From Hyphomicrobium_A sp963724945 (GTDB taxonomy: Bacteria; Pseudomonadota; Alphaproteobacteria; Rhizobiales; Hyphomicrobiaceae): a DNA stretch of 64,000 nt. The notes below the pieces were generated by a model that was given only the letters and a program-made list of their open reading frames with translations, searched no databases and was not told the origin of the DNA. The position numbers and the translations under genes are program-made. The stretch's first letter is position 1. Each line of letters begins with the position of its first letter. This document shows positions 38,198 to 47,423 of the stretch, piece by piece. The stretch spans positions 1,550,001-1,614,000 of the forward strand of contig CAVRWL010000003.1 in assembly GCA_963724945.1 (NCBI GenBank), written 5' to 3'.

Positions 38198-40181
38198 ATT
38201 CGTACAGATCACCCGTTCTGGGCGCCGTGGCGAGCCTGGCTTCTGGAGCTGCCACGCTTCAACAAGCGCTTCATACTGATCGGCCTCGACCTCGTGCTCC
38301 TGAGCTTCGCGCTCTGGTTCTCGATCTCGCTTCGCTACAACGCGCCCTACCTGCCGCCCGACCTGCCGTCGGCGCTGCTCTTGGCGAGCGCTCCGCTGAT
38401 CACGACGGCGACGTTCGCGATCTCCGGCCTCTATCGGCTCGTCACGCGCTTTCTCGGCTACCGCGGTCATACGCGCATCATCGGCTGCATCTGGCTCTCC
38501 GTGCTGATCTGGTCGCTCGTGGTGTTCATGATCGGCCAGCTCGGCATTCCGCGCTCCGTCATCCTCGGCTACGGCGTGCTCGCGACGCTGCTGATCACGG
38601 GCAGCCGCGAGGTCGCGGGCATGCTCTTGGAAAGCGCCGGCATTCGCCTCGCGACGCTTCCCGCCAACGCCGAGCGCAGGCCCGTCGTCATTTTCGGCGC
38701 GGGCGATCTCGGCGTTCAGCTCCTCGCCGCGCTGCGCCGCACCTACGATCGCGAGGCGGTCGCCTTCATCGACACCGAGCCCTCGCTGTGGCGGCAATAC
38801 GTGGCGGGCCTCAAGGTGCACCACCCCGACAAGCTCGGGCACTTGATCGAGCGCCACCAGGTGCGGGAGATCCTCGTCGCGTTGCCGGAGGGGAGGCGGC
38901 GCGAATGCCGCAACATCCTCAAGGAGCTCGAGGGCTATCCCATCGAGGTCAAGATCCTGCCGGCGGTGGAGGACATCGCCTCCGGCCGCGTGCGCGTCAC
39001 CGATCTGCGGCCGCTCGAGGTCAACGATCTCTTGGGCCGCGAAAAGGTTCCGCCGAGCCGCGAGCTTCTGGCGCGCAAGACGCGCGACCGCTCGATCCTC
39101 GTCACCGGCGCCGGCGGGTCCGTCGGCTCCGAGCTCGTGCGCCAGCTCCTCAAGGAGGAGCCGCGGCGCATCGTGTTGTTCGACGTCTCCGAGGCGGCTC
39201 TCTACGAGATCGAGAGCGAGATGGCCGATCTCGTCGCGGCATTGAGCCCCGACGCGCGGCGGCCTGAGGTCGTCGGCGTGCTCGGCTCGGTGCTCGAAGC
39301 CCCGCAGGTGCGCGAGACGATCGCGCGCCACGAGATCGAGGTCATCTACCACGCCGCCGCCTACAAGCACGTGCCGATCGTAGAGCAGAACCCCATCTGC
39401 GGCCTGTGGAACAATACCTTCGGCGCCGCCATCGTCGCCGAATGCGCCAAGGCGGCGGGCGTCGAGCTGATGGTGCTGATCTCCACCGACAAGGCCGTGC
39501 GCCCCACCAACGTCATGGGCGCGAGCAAGCGTCTCGCCGAGCTCGTCCTGCAGGGCGCCGCCGCGAACGGGGGAGCGACCATCTTCACGCATGGTGCGCT
39601 TCGGCAACGTGCTCGACAGCTCGGGCTCCGTGGTGCGCCGGTTCCGGCGCCAGATCAGCAGCGGCGGTCCGGTCACCGTCACGCATCCCGAGATCATCCG
39701 CTATTTCATGTCGATCCCGGAGGCGGCCGAGCTGGTGATCCAGGCCGGCGCCATGGCCAAAGGCGGCGACGTGTTCGTGCTCGACATGGGCGAGCCCGTG
39801 CGCATCGACGACTTGGCGCGTCTCATGATCCGGCTGACGGGGCTCGACGTGAAGGGCTCGGAAAATCCCGACGGCGACATCGCCATCACCTACACGGGAT
39901 TGCGGCCCGGCGAAAAGCTCTACGAGGAGCTGTTGATCGGCGCCAACACCACGGCGACGGAGCATCCCCGCATCTGGCGCTCGGATGAGCCGTTCCTGCC
40001 GCCGGCGGAGCTGGAGCGGGAGCTCAGCGTCCTCAAGGCCGCGATAAACATGCGCGATGTGGAGACGATGCAGGCCGTGCTGATGCGCACGGTGGAGGGC
40101 TATCACGCTGAACCCAACGCCGCGCGCAGCGAAGGCGCACCGCGCGTGCTGTGGAGCCCGTCCTCGCGAACGCTGCACTGA
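38198..40181 (+). CDS. polysaccharide NDP-sugar epimerase/dehydratase (CapD/WbpM-like), frameshifted
   Basis: About 660 residues when one base is removed. N-terminal membrane segments (about residues 30-110), a first Rossmann-like domain (VVIFGAGDLGVQLLAAL) and a second SDR domain with TGAGGSVGSELVRQLL, AAYKHVPIVEQNP, STDKAVRPTNVMGASKR and VRFGNVLDSSGSV. WbpM-type enzymes are 4,6-dehydratases (often of UDP-GlcNAc) for capsule or O-antigen sugars. The frame breaks at an extra base near 39590 (TIFT / MVRFGN). The N-terminal sequence is conserved-looking upstream of the first GTG (38294), back to about ATT 38198, with a stop just before, so the native start codon is missing or non-standard. Confidence 0.85.
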
Positions 40182-40210
40182 GGACCTTGCGCTGAGGACC
40201 TTGCGCTGAC

Positions 40211-41353
40211 ATGGCGATCCCGGCCGCCGCCCCGGTGACAGGCTCACGACGTGTCGCGATCGTCACGGGTGCGGGTGAGCCCCTGCGCCAGCTGCGGGGC
40301 TCCCTCATGGCGGACATCGTCGCGCGCCGGCACCGCGTCTTGATCATCGCGCCTGCGTTCGCCGACAGCGACATCGAGGCCTTAACGCAGCTCGGCGCCG
40401 AGCGTGCCGCGTTCGCCGCCGACGCCAATGGTCTGCGGCTCTTTTCCGACTGGAAGGCGATCGGCGCGTTGAAGCCGATCCTTTCAGGCTTCGCCCCGCA
40501 CGTGGTGCTCGGCTGCGGCGCAAGGCCGATGATCTACGCAGCACTCGCCGCCAAGGCCGCCGGCGTCGAGCGCGTCGTCCTCATCGTCGGCGCTTTGCCG
40601 CACCAGCGTTTCGCCGGCTCGCTCGCGCCCGACGAAATGCCGGCATGGCGCTATGGGCAAGCGCTCAGGGCCGCCGACGAGGCCGTCTTCTATAATCGCG
40701 ACGATGTCGGCCTCTTGAAGCGGCTTGGCCTGCTGCCGGCGGCGCTGCCGACCATCGTCGTGCCGGGGGCGGGCGTCGATCTGAAGCAGCGCCAAATTCA
40801 GCCGTTGCCGCCCTTGGGCCACGGCCTCGTGTTCCTGATGATCGCGCCGCTCGATCGGCGCAAGGGCGTCGTCGAATACTGCAAGGCCGCGCGCGAGGTG
40901 CGTGCGCGCGCTCCCAACACGCGGTTCCTGCTCGCTGGCGCCGCAGGCGAAGGCCCGCTCGCCGTCGCCCCGCACGAGCTCGCCGGCTTCGGGGCTGCGG
41001 TCGAATACATGGGGCCGGCGGACGACGTTGATGCGCTGCTCGGCAAATCCCACATCTTCGTCTATCCCTCGCACGCCGAGGGTATGCCGCAACCGGTGCT
41101 CGAGGCGATGGCCGCCGGCCGTCCCATCATCACGACTGACGTCGTGGGGTGCCGGGACACAGTCGACGAGCGCGTCAACGGCTGCCTCGTCAAGGCGGCC
41201 GATGCGTCGGCGCTCGCTGCCGCCATGGAAAGCTTCTTGAAGCGGCCCGACCTCATCGCTCCCATCGCGCGGGCGAGCCGAGCCAAGGCGGAGCGGTTCT
41301 GCGGCATCGAGATTGTCAACGGACCGCTGCTCACGGCGCTGGGGCTCGAATGA
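40211..41353 (+). CDS. glycosyltransferase family 4 protein
   Basis: 380 residues, GT-B fold. The N-terminal domain (RVAIVTGAGEPLRQLRGSLMADIVARRHRVLII) binds acceptor. The C-terminal nucleotide-sugar domain has IAPLDRRKGVVEYCKAA, VEYMGPADDVDALLGKSHIFVYPSHAEGMPQPVLEAMAAGRPIIT and the EGMPQPVLEAMA signature. It probably adds a sugar during cell-surface polysaccharide synthesis with the preceding CapD-like enzyme, 29 bases upstream. A 14-base duplication (TGAGGACCTTGCGC) fills the short gap between them. No membrane segment is obvious. Confidence 0.9.
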   Translation: MAIPAAAPVTGSRRVAIVTGAGEPLRQLRGSLMADIVARRHRVLIIAPAFADSDIEALTQLGAERAAFAADANGLRLFSDWKAIGALKPILSGFAPHVVLGCGARPMIYAALAAKAAGVERVVLIVGALPHQRFAGSLAPDEMPAWRYGQALRAADEAVFYNRDDVGLLKRLGLLPAALPTIVVPGAGVDLKQRQIQPLPPLGHGLVFLMIAPLDRRKGVVEYCKAAREVRARAPNTRFLLAGAAGEGPLAVAPHELAGFGAAVEYMGPADDVDALLGKSHIFVYPSHAEGMPQPVLEAMAAGRPIITTDVVGCRDTVDERVNGCLVKAADASALAAAMESFLKRPDLIAPIARASRAKAERFCGIEIVNGPLLTALGLE

Positions 41354-41392
41354 AAGCAGGGGCATTCGCGGGCGGCTGCGGCGCGCTTGCGC

Positions 41393-41893
41393 TCAAGATG
41401 CGCGATAGAGCGTGTAGCTGAGCTTGGGCTGGTGGAACGAGGCGCCCGGATCGACGAGCACGTTTGGTTGAATGGCCTGGCGGCCGAGCAGCATGCGGTA
41501 GGCCATCCGCTCCCGGTTGGTGAGCGTGATCTCGATCGGCCACTCGCGGCTGCCTAAGCTCAGCCGCGTCGCGATGACGTAGCGCAGCTCCCGCTCGCCG
41601 TTCGAGCTGGTGACCTCGCGGCGGTCGATCACAGCGGCGCTGGCCTCGATCTCGAGGCTCGCACGCGGGCTCGGGCGCACACCGAAACGCACCATCGGGC
41701 GCTTGCTCGGGCCGTAGGGCTCGATGAAGTGGGTGTGCAGCGCCGAGGTTCGGGCGCCTGTATCGATCTTGGCCTTGAGTGCCGGCAGCCCCAGGTCGGG
41801 CAAGGCAATCCATTCCTGCCAGCCGAGGATCAGCGGTGACGGTATCTGGGCCACGGGCGGCGGAGGCCTTGCGAGCAGGGGGACGACCGACAT
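41393..41893 (-). CDS. RimB/retropepsin-like ATP-dependent zinc protease family protein
   Basis: 166 residues. The signature KIDTGARTSALHTHFIEPYG contains the Asp-Thr-Gly triad of the retropepsin-like fold (called Zn_protease/DUF785, or RimB). NRERMAYRMLLGRQAI is the second conserved block. RimB-type proteins trim poly-glutamate tails added by RimK ligases in some bacteria; no rimK is seen here, so the substrate is uncertain. It converges with the glycosyltransferase gene; the upstream intergenic region is shared with a small exported-protein gene in the opposite direction. Confidence 0.85.
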   Translation of the reverse strand: MSVVPLLARPPPPVAQIPSPLILGWQEWIALPDLGLPALKAKIDTGARTSALHTHFIEPYGPSKRPMVRFGVRPSPRASLEIEASAAVIDRREVTSSNGERELRYVIATRLSLGSREWPIEITLTNRERMAYRMLLGRQAIQPNVLVDPGASFHQPKLSYTLYRAS

Positions 41894-42124
41894 CCTTCTT
41901 TCTTACTGCAAACCGGCTTTGAGCGCCGCTTCGGGGCACATTTCGTGGCCTCCAAAACATTTTTATATCGTATTTGCCCGGAGGGGAAACTCCGCCTCAA
42001 ATCCGCTTTTTTCTGAGCCGCTGATCCCGTCCGCTCCTCGACCGGCTCGGGGCTTCGGATCGGTTGGTTGTGCCGCGCCCGTAACCCTCCGGGGGAGCTA
42101 CAACGCCTATGGAGACCGAGAATC

Positions 42125-42400
42125 ATGACCACAAAGAAAGTCTTGCTGGCCCTGGCGGCGACGAGCCTGCTCGCATTCGGCGCCGTGGCCCCCGTCTATG
42201 CGGAGGATGCGCCGCCTGCAGGCGACGCCGCCAAGACGCAAGTACCGCCCGACCCCGATAGCGCCGATCCCGGCAATTCCCAGCCCGATCCCGGCTCCGA
42301 CCAAGGCGCCGGCGAATCGGGTGGCCAGGACGGCGGCGCGGCCCCCTCCGATGATGGCGCCGCTCCTAAGGACGGCGGCGGCGATCAGCAGCCCCAGTAA
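42125..42400 (+). CDS. small exported Asp/Pro/Gly-rich protein
   Basis: 91 residues. Signal peptide KKVLLALAATSLLAFGAVAPVYA with AYA-type cleavage; the mature 66 residues are very acidic and low in complexity (Asp, Pro, Gly, Gln, Ser), probably disordered. The signal region is strikingly similar to that of the small protein at 52236-52529 (ending SPVYA-ES), so the two may be paralogues. GGAG lies upstream of ATG 42125. A strong terminator follows. No function is known. Confidence 0.72.
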   Translation: MTTKKVLLALAATSLLAFGAVAPVYAEDAPPAGDAAKTQVPPDPDSADPGNSQPDPGSDQGAGESGGQDGGAAPSDDGAAPKDGGGDQQPQ

Positions 42401-42417
42401 AGCACGACGCCAACATA

Positions 42418-42475
42418 AGCGCCCCGACGCTTCTCCGGTCTCGATCGGGGCCAGCGCCGGGGCGCTCGTGTTTTT
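42418..42475 (+). terminator. rho-independent-type terminator
   Basis: AGCGCCCCG (42418-42426) pairs with CGGGGCGCT (42458-42466); TTTTT follows at 42471-42475. It ends the small exported-protein gene and insulates def. Confidence 0.8.
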
Positions 42476-42567
42476 CGCATGCCGCCGGTCCCGGCGGGCG
42501 CGCCTGTGCACCGCTGGGCCGTGCGATGTGATTGACCGCCAAGGCGGACTTTCCTATTTCACAAGTT

Positions 42568-43086
42568 ATGGCGAAGCTTCCCATCATCACGCTGCCCGAT
42601 CCCGTGCTGCGCCGAGTCTCCGCGCCGGTCGAGCGCGTGGATGAGGAGGTGCGGCGGCTGATGGACGACATGCTGGAGTCGATGTACGCGGCGCCGGGGG
42701 TTGGCCTCGCAGCCATCCAGGTCGGCGTGCCACGCCGTATCGTCGTGCTTGACGTCGCCGAGGAGGGCGAGGAGCGCGCGCCGCTCTACCTCGTCAATCC
42801 CGAGCTCGTCGTGCTCGGACCGGAGACGCGCCTGCACGAGGAGGGCTGCCTGTCGATCCCCGACGTCCGCGTCGAGATCGAGCGGCCTTCGACCGTCACC
42901 CTTCGCTATCTCGACCGCGCTGGCGAGCAGCGCGAGCTGGCGGCCGACGGCCTGCTCGCGACCGCCATCCAGCACGAGGTCAATCATCTCGACGGCAAGC
43001 TCATTATCGACTTCCTTTCCTCGCTCAAGCGCGACATGGTGGTGCGCAAGTTCAAAAAGCAGGCGCGCGCTGCCGAGGCGCTCTGA
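42568..43086 (+). CDS. def: peptide deformylase
   Basis: 172 residues. All three PDF motifs are present: GVGLAAIQVG (GxGLAAxQ), EGCLS and the metal-binding HEVNHLDG (HExxH). It removes the formyl group from the N-terminus of new proteins. ATG 42568 gives the usual MAKLPIITLPDPVLR start. It is followed 36 bases later by fmt, the standard def-fmt pair for formyl-methionine handling. Confidence 0.97.
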   Translation: MAKLPIITLPDPVLRRVSAPVERVDEEVRRLMDDMLESMYAAPGVGLAAIQVGVPRRIVVLDVAEEGEERAPLYLVNPELVVLGPETRLHEEGCLSIPDVRVEIERPSTVTLRYLDRAGEQRELAADGLLATAIQHEVNHLDGKLIIDFLSSLKRDMVVRKFKKQARAAEAL

Positions 43087-43122
43087 CGCCGTCGCATCCA
43101 ATCCCGCACGCGGACCGCACCG

Positions 43123-44051
43123 ATGACGCTGCGCATCGTCTTCATGGGCACGCCGGATTTTTCCGTGCCGACGCTCGCGGAGATTCTGGGCGCCGGCCAC
43201 GAGGTGATCGCCGCCTACACGCAGCCGCCGCGACCCGCCGGGCGCGGGATGGCGGAGAAGCCCTCGCCGGTGCAAATCTTCGCCGAGCGCGCTAACATTC
43301 CCGTCAACAGCCCCAAAAGCCTCAGGCGTGAACCCGAGCAGCAGGCTTTCGCCGCGCTCAGGCCGACGCCGCCGTCGTCGTCGCCTACGGTCTCCTGCTG
43401 CCCGCGCCGGTGCTCGCCGCGCCGCGTCTCGGCTGCTTTAACCTGCACGCCTCCGCGCTGCCGCGCTGGCGCGGCGCGGCGCCGATCCAGCGCGCCATCA
43501 TGGCGGGCGATAGCGAAACCGCGGTGATGGTCATGCGCATGGAGGAGGGGCTCGATACAGGCCCCATCTGCCTGGCCGAGCCGGTTGCCATCGGCCCCGA
43601 CATGACGGCGGGCGAGCTGCACGACGTGCTCGCGCAGCGAGGGGCCGGCCTCATGGTGCGCGCGCTCGGCGCGCTGGAGCGCGGCTTGCTCGACTGCAAG
43701 CCGCAGCCTGCCGCCGGGGCGAGCTACGCGGCGAAAATCGACAAGGCCGAGGCGCGCATCGATTTTGCGCGCCCCGCCCGCGCGGTGCACGATCTCGTGC
43801 GCGGGCTTTCCCCCTTTCCTGGCGCTTGGTTCGAAGCCGGCAGCTCCGGCAAGCGCGAGCGCATTAAAGTCCTGCGCACGTGCCTTGCGGACGGCAAAGG
43901 CCGACCCGGCGAGGTGCTCGATGACGAGCTGACGGTCGCCTGCGCCGAGGGTGCGGTGCGCCTTGTGGAGCTGCAGCGCGCGGGCAAGCGGCCGATGGGC
44001 GCGGCCGAGCTCAAGCGCGGCTTCCCGCTGCCGCGCGGCACCCTTCTCTGA
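43123..44051 (+). CDS. fmt: methionyl-tRNA formyltransferase, frameshifted
   Basis: Starts MTLRIVFMGTPDFSVPTLAEI, the family N-terminus. The frame continues to about 43358 and then shifts: the next frame (from ADAAVVVAYGLLLPAPVL) contains LGCFNLHASALPRWRGAAPIQRAI (the SLLPRWRGAAPIQ signature), MRMEEGLDTGPI and a complete C-terminal domain. One inserted base near 43359 (CTCAGG to CTCCAGG) restores a protein of about 310 residues. Because loss of fmt is severely harmful, and def and truA around it are intact, I think this is a sequence error rather than a dead gene. Confidence 0.92.
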
Positions 44052-44162
44052 GCCCGGCCGGGCGCTCGCGTTAAGCATGGCCGGCAAAGGGTTGACCGGT
44101 CCCGCCGGTCTGGCGTTAAGCTGTTTCTGAGTTTGGGCCGTGTTTCTGGGGATGGTGTGGTC

Positions 44163-44459
44163 ATGCGTGCTTTTTCTCTCTTGCTCGTTGCGGCGGGTGC
44201 AGCGGTGCCCATCGCGACCGCGATCGCCGAGCCGGCGCATACGACCCGCATCGAGACCCGGCCCTATTACGGTGCCGTCGTCACCATCGAGCACGGTGTC
44301 CGCGTGATCCGGCCGCTGCCACCGACCGAGCACCTGATCATCAATCCGAACGGCGCGACGCCGCTCGTTCTCGGCGGCAACGGCTCCGTCTCCGTCGCGC
44401 CCGAGACCCCGGCCGAGCCGGAGGACAAACCCGAGCCGGCGGACGGTCAAAGCGAGTGA
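44163..44459 (+). CDS. small exported protein of unknown function
   Basis: 98 residues. ATG 44163 starts a signal peptide (MRAFSLLLVAAGAAVPIATAIA). The mature protein has a compact core RIETRPYYGAVVTIEHGVRV then IRPLPPTEHLIINPNGATPL, and an acidic Pro/Glu-rich tail. Small exported proteins with this YYGA-VTIEHGVRV pattern recur in Rhizobiales near fmt/truA in my experience of such genomes, but no function is known. It lies between fmt and truA on the same strand. Confidence 0.75.
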   Translation: MRAFSLLLVAAGAAVPIATAIAEPAHTTRIETRPYYGAVVTIEHGVRVIRPLPPTEHLIINPNGATPLVLGGNGSVSVAPETPAEPEDKPEPADGQSE

Positions 44460-44588
44460 GCGCAGCGCCCAACTGGTGCACGCCGGGGGATCGCGGCGCA
44501 AAGCGGGTTTGCACATTTGCTGAAGCCCTTTAGGGATGAGGCGGCGCACTTGTTGCGCTGAAGCCTCTCTGGCCCTCTCCCTCGTCCC

Positions 44589-45371
44589 ATGCCGCGCTAC
44601 CGCATCCTCATCGAATACGACGGCACGCCGTTTCTCGGCTGGCAGCGCCAGGCGGCCGGCGCCTCCGTGCAGGGCGCGCTCGAGGAGGCGCTCTTGCGCT
44701 TCTGCGGCGAGGGGACGGCTGTGCGCGGCGCCGGGCGTACCGACGCCGGCGTGCACGCGCTTGCGCAGGTCGCGCACTTCGACCTCGCGAAGGACTGGGA
44801 GCCATTCCGCGTGCGCGAGGCGCTGAACTTCCACCTGAAGCCGGCACCCGTCGTGGTGCTCGACTGCGCGCTGGCTGCGGCCGACTTCGATGCCCGCTAC
44901 AGCGCCACCGCGCGCCACTACCGCTACCGCATCCTCAATCGCCGCGCGCCGCCGGCGCTCGAGCGCGACCGCGTGTGGTGGGTTCCGATCCCGCTCGACC
45001 ATGAGGCCATGGCGCGGGCCGCGCCCGCGCTCCTCGGTCGCCACGACTTCACGACCTTCCGCGCCGCCCAATGCCAGGCGAACTCGCCCTTGCGGACGCT
45101 CGATCGCCTCGAGGTTGCAAAGCGAGGCGACGAGATCGTGATCGAAGCCTCCGCGCGCTCGTTCCTGCACAACCAGGTGCGCTCCATGGTCGGCAGCCTC
45201 AAGCTCGTCGGCGAGGGCAAATGGGGTGCAGCCGACCTTAAGGCCGCGCTCGAAGCGCGCGATCGCGCCGCGTGTGGTCCGGTGGCGGCCGCGTGCGGGC
45301 TTTATCTTAAGCGCGTCGATTATGGAACGCGCGCGCCTGCGCCTGAGGAGATTGCCGAGGACGACGATTGA
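44589..45371 (+). CDS. truA: tRNA pseudouridine(38-40) synthase
   Basis: 260 residues, complete TruA. Start PRYRILIEYDGTPFLGWQRQ; catalytic aspartate in GAGRTDAGVHALAQVAHFDL; HNFTTFRA-like HDFTTFRA and FLHNQVRSMVG C-terminal signature. It makes pseudouridine at positions 38-40 of the tRNA anticodon arm. Its position after def-fmt is the usual alphaproteobacterial arrangement. Confidence 0.96.
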   Translation: MPRYRILIEYDGTPFLGWQRQAAGASVQGALEEALLRFCGEGTAVRGAGRTDAGVHALAQVAHFDLAKDWEPFRVREALNFHLKPAPVVVLDCALAAADFDARYSATARHYRYRILNRRAPPALERDRVWWVPIPLDHEAMARAAPALLGRHDFTTFRAAQCQANSPLRTLDRLEVAKRGDEIVIEASARSFLHNQVRSMVGSLKLVGEGKWGAADLKAALEARDRAACGPVAAACGLYLKRVDYGTRAPAPEEIAEDDD

Positions 45372-45444
45372 AACACGCGCCATTGGCCTGGCGGCCTTCG
45401 GCCCGAGGGCATTGCTCTGGGCTAACACAAGGCTGCCGTAGCTA

Positions 45445-46074
45445 TCACGTCCCCTTATAGAAAGCCGGGATGAGCTTCTTGATCTTGGCGGAGATGGCGT
45501 GACGCCCAAGCTGGCGGCTCAGCGCTGCCTCGGACTGCACCCAGTTGAACATGACGTAACGGCGCTCGCCGACATAGGGCTTATGGCCATGCCAGGATCT
45601 CTCGCCGACCCTGAATGCGGCGAAAGCGCCGCCGTGGGGTGGAACCTCTGCTGCATAGTCCTCAAGATTGTCTCCGCTGCGCAGCAGCCGCAGCCGGCCG
45701 TCCGATGTGTCCCACGTCTCATTGAGATAGAGAAGGCAAGTGACCACTTTGTCCTTGGTATCGGTGTGGATGCGGCCGTCCTTCTGTTGCGCTCGCCCGC
45801 GGACCGTAATCATCATCGGAAGACCATCGAGGTCTACACCGAATTTCTCGCCGACCAGCTGAGCAAGCGCGGGGGAGCGTACCTCTTCTATGAGCCGGGT
45901 GAAGGCTGGGCCGTATTCCAGGGCGGATATTGGAAACAACCCCGGCTTGTCGATCTTGGGAAAGTCGGCACGGATGGCATTGAGGCTATCCTCGTCGAGA
46001 ACATCGTTGACTGTGAAGAACTCGAACGGCTCGGGCGTAACCTCTGCCTTGGAGATTGTTGCAAGATTGATCAC
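45445..46074 (-). CDS. 2OG-Fe(II) oxygenase-like protein
   Basis: 209 residues from GTG 46074, supported by GAAGAGGA about 8 bases upstream. The double-stranded beta-helix iron site appears as His-x-Asp in GRIHTDTKDK and the distal His in RSWHGHKPYVG; Arg in GERRYVMFNW would bind 2-oxoglutarate. Proteins like this are often found in polysaccharide-synthesis loci, but the substrate is unknown. It converges on truA with about 73 bases between. The upstream region contains a long perfect inverted repeat. Confidence 0.8.
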   Translation of the reverse strand: MINLATISKAEVTPEPFEFFTVNDVLDEDSLNAIRADFPKIDKPGLFPISALEYGPAFTRLIEEVRSPALAQLVGEKFGVDLDGLPMMITVRGRAQQKDGRIHTDTKDKVVTCLLYLNETWDTSDGRLRLLRSGDNLEDYAAEVPPHGGAFAAFRVGERSWHGHKPYVGERRYVMFNWVQSEAALSRQLGRHAISAKIKKLIPAFYKGT

Positions 46075-46437
46075 AGGCGTCGTCCTCTTCCACTCGGAAA
46101 GCGAAGGGGCCGCATGCGTTGGGCTCTAGAACCGAGGCGGCGTAGGCCGCATCGATCTGTGGCGGTAACTGGGTCAAAGGCCCCCTGTCCGTAGGTACCT
46201 GGCGGCCGGCGTTTTGGGCTTGAGTTATGTCAAGCTCGCAAACGCCAATTGCCGCACGCCTGTGCGCTCCACCGCTTTGCTGAAACTGCGCTGGAGCAAT
46301 GACCGCCCCGTTGGAGCGATCAAGCGAGGCTTTCGCTTGATCGCAGACGAACTCCATGATCGACCAAGGTGCAGATGGCGCGGCTGAGGGGGAGATTGTG
46401 GGGCCTGGTCTGCCCCCAAGCGCCAGAGGCGAGCGAA
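46075..46437. other. 363-base intergenic region with inverted repeat
   Basis: Between the divergent 2OG oxygenase and hydrolase genes. No convincing gene is seen. It contains the 12-bp inverted repeat at 46316-46344. The region from about 46375 could be the N-terminal extension of the hydrolase if ATG 46375 is used. Confidence 0.5.
46316..46344. promoter_or_regulatory. perfect 12-bp inverted repeat
   Basis: GCGATCAAGCGA (46316-46327) and TCGCTTGATCGC (46333-46344) are perfect complements with a 5-base spacer. It lies between divergent genes, so an operator is as likely as a terminator; no T-tract follows on either side. Confidence 0.6.
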
Positions 46438-47010
46438 GTGTCAGAGCGCAATTGCATTATTGTTCATGGCTGCCCTGCAAGTGCCGAGGGAGAACGAGAC
46501 GCCGCGACGCGGTCTTTCGACAAGCATTGGATCCCGTGGGTGCGGGAGAGCTTAATCGCGCGGAATATCCCGACGCTCGCGCCGGTGATGCCGGATCCAT
46601 GGGCCCCCGATTACGCAAGGTTCAAGCAGGAATTTGCGAAGCATCCGGTCTCTGCGCGGACCATCCTCATCGGTCACAGCTGCGGATGCGCATTCCTCGT
46701 GCGCTGGCTGGGCCAGTCAAAGCAGAAGGTAGATATGCTCGTGCTCGTCGCGCCCTGGAAAATACCCAGAGCCGGAGACCCGGTACGCCAAGCCTTTTAC
46801 GACTTTGCCATCGACGAGACGATCAAGCGCCGCGTGCGCCGCATTGTCATGTTCACGTCGGACACCGAGCAAGAGGATGGGAAGAAGAGCCTCGCAATCT
46901 ACCACGCAGCGCTGGGCGGAGAAATCGTCGATCTGGCCCACAAGGGGCACTATGTCATTGGTGACATGGGCACCTGTGAGTTCCCCGAATTGCTCGACCA
47001 GATCGTGTGA
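46438..47010 (+). CDS. RBBP9/YdeN-type alpha/beta hydrolase
   Basis: 190 residues from GTG 46438, preceded by GAGGCGAG; an in-frame ATG at 46375 would add 21 poorly conserved residues. The fold begins NCIIVHGCPAS, the nucleophile is Ser in IGHSCGCAFLVRW, and the late His is in HKGHYVIGDMG. RBBP9-like proteins are small serine hydrolases of unknown substrate. Only the central LLVAPW-like segment (VLVAPWKIP) is otherwise conserved. The region on both sides is non-coding or decayed. Confidence 0.8.
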   Translation: MSERNCIIVHGCPASAEGERDAATRSFDKHWIPWVRESLIARNIPTLAPVMPDPWAPDYARFKQEFAKHPVSARTILIGHSCGCAFLVRWLGQSKQKVDMLVLVAPWKIPRAGDPVRQAFYDFAIDETIKRRVRRIVMFTSDTEQEDGKKSLAIYHAALGGEIVDLAHKGHYVIGDMGTCEFPELLDQIV

Positions 47011-47423
47011 GCACGTCGCGCGGGTCGGAGCGGTGCGGGGATAAGGTCCTCGCGTGGGGTCGCTTGCTCAAGCCTGAGCAGACGACAAAGCGCTCTACAT
47101 CTCCCTCGGCAAAGGGCCAGCAGCAGTGGCCCGAGGTCGTGAAGTGTGAAGTCTGTGGGCATTAAGCATTTACATCTCTTCTGTTGCGAATCTACCACCA
47201 TCGGGTGGATATCCGAGCGCGTCCGCGAAAGAACAACTGACAATTCTCGTAGATTTGAGAGGGTTCCTGGGTGGTCTAATCGGGCCGCGCCTGGAGTTAA
47301 GGATCGAGTTTGATCCGTGCCTTTGAGGGAACGCGTACCCAAGTTCAGTCGCCTGCACCGCCCGAGCAAGTCGGCATCGCAGACGGTGGTGAGCACACCC
47401 GTAGAGAAGCCGGCGCCTTTCAG
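47011..47423. other. 413-base region without a supported gene
   Basis: Several short frames exist on both strands but none shows a recognisable protein pattern. Codon composition is less GC3-rich than neighbours. This stretch and the decayed methyltransferase after it look like an older, eroding insertion. Confidence 0.45.
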
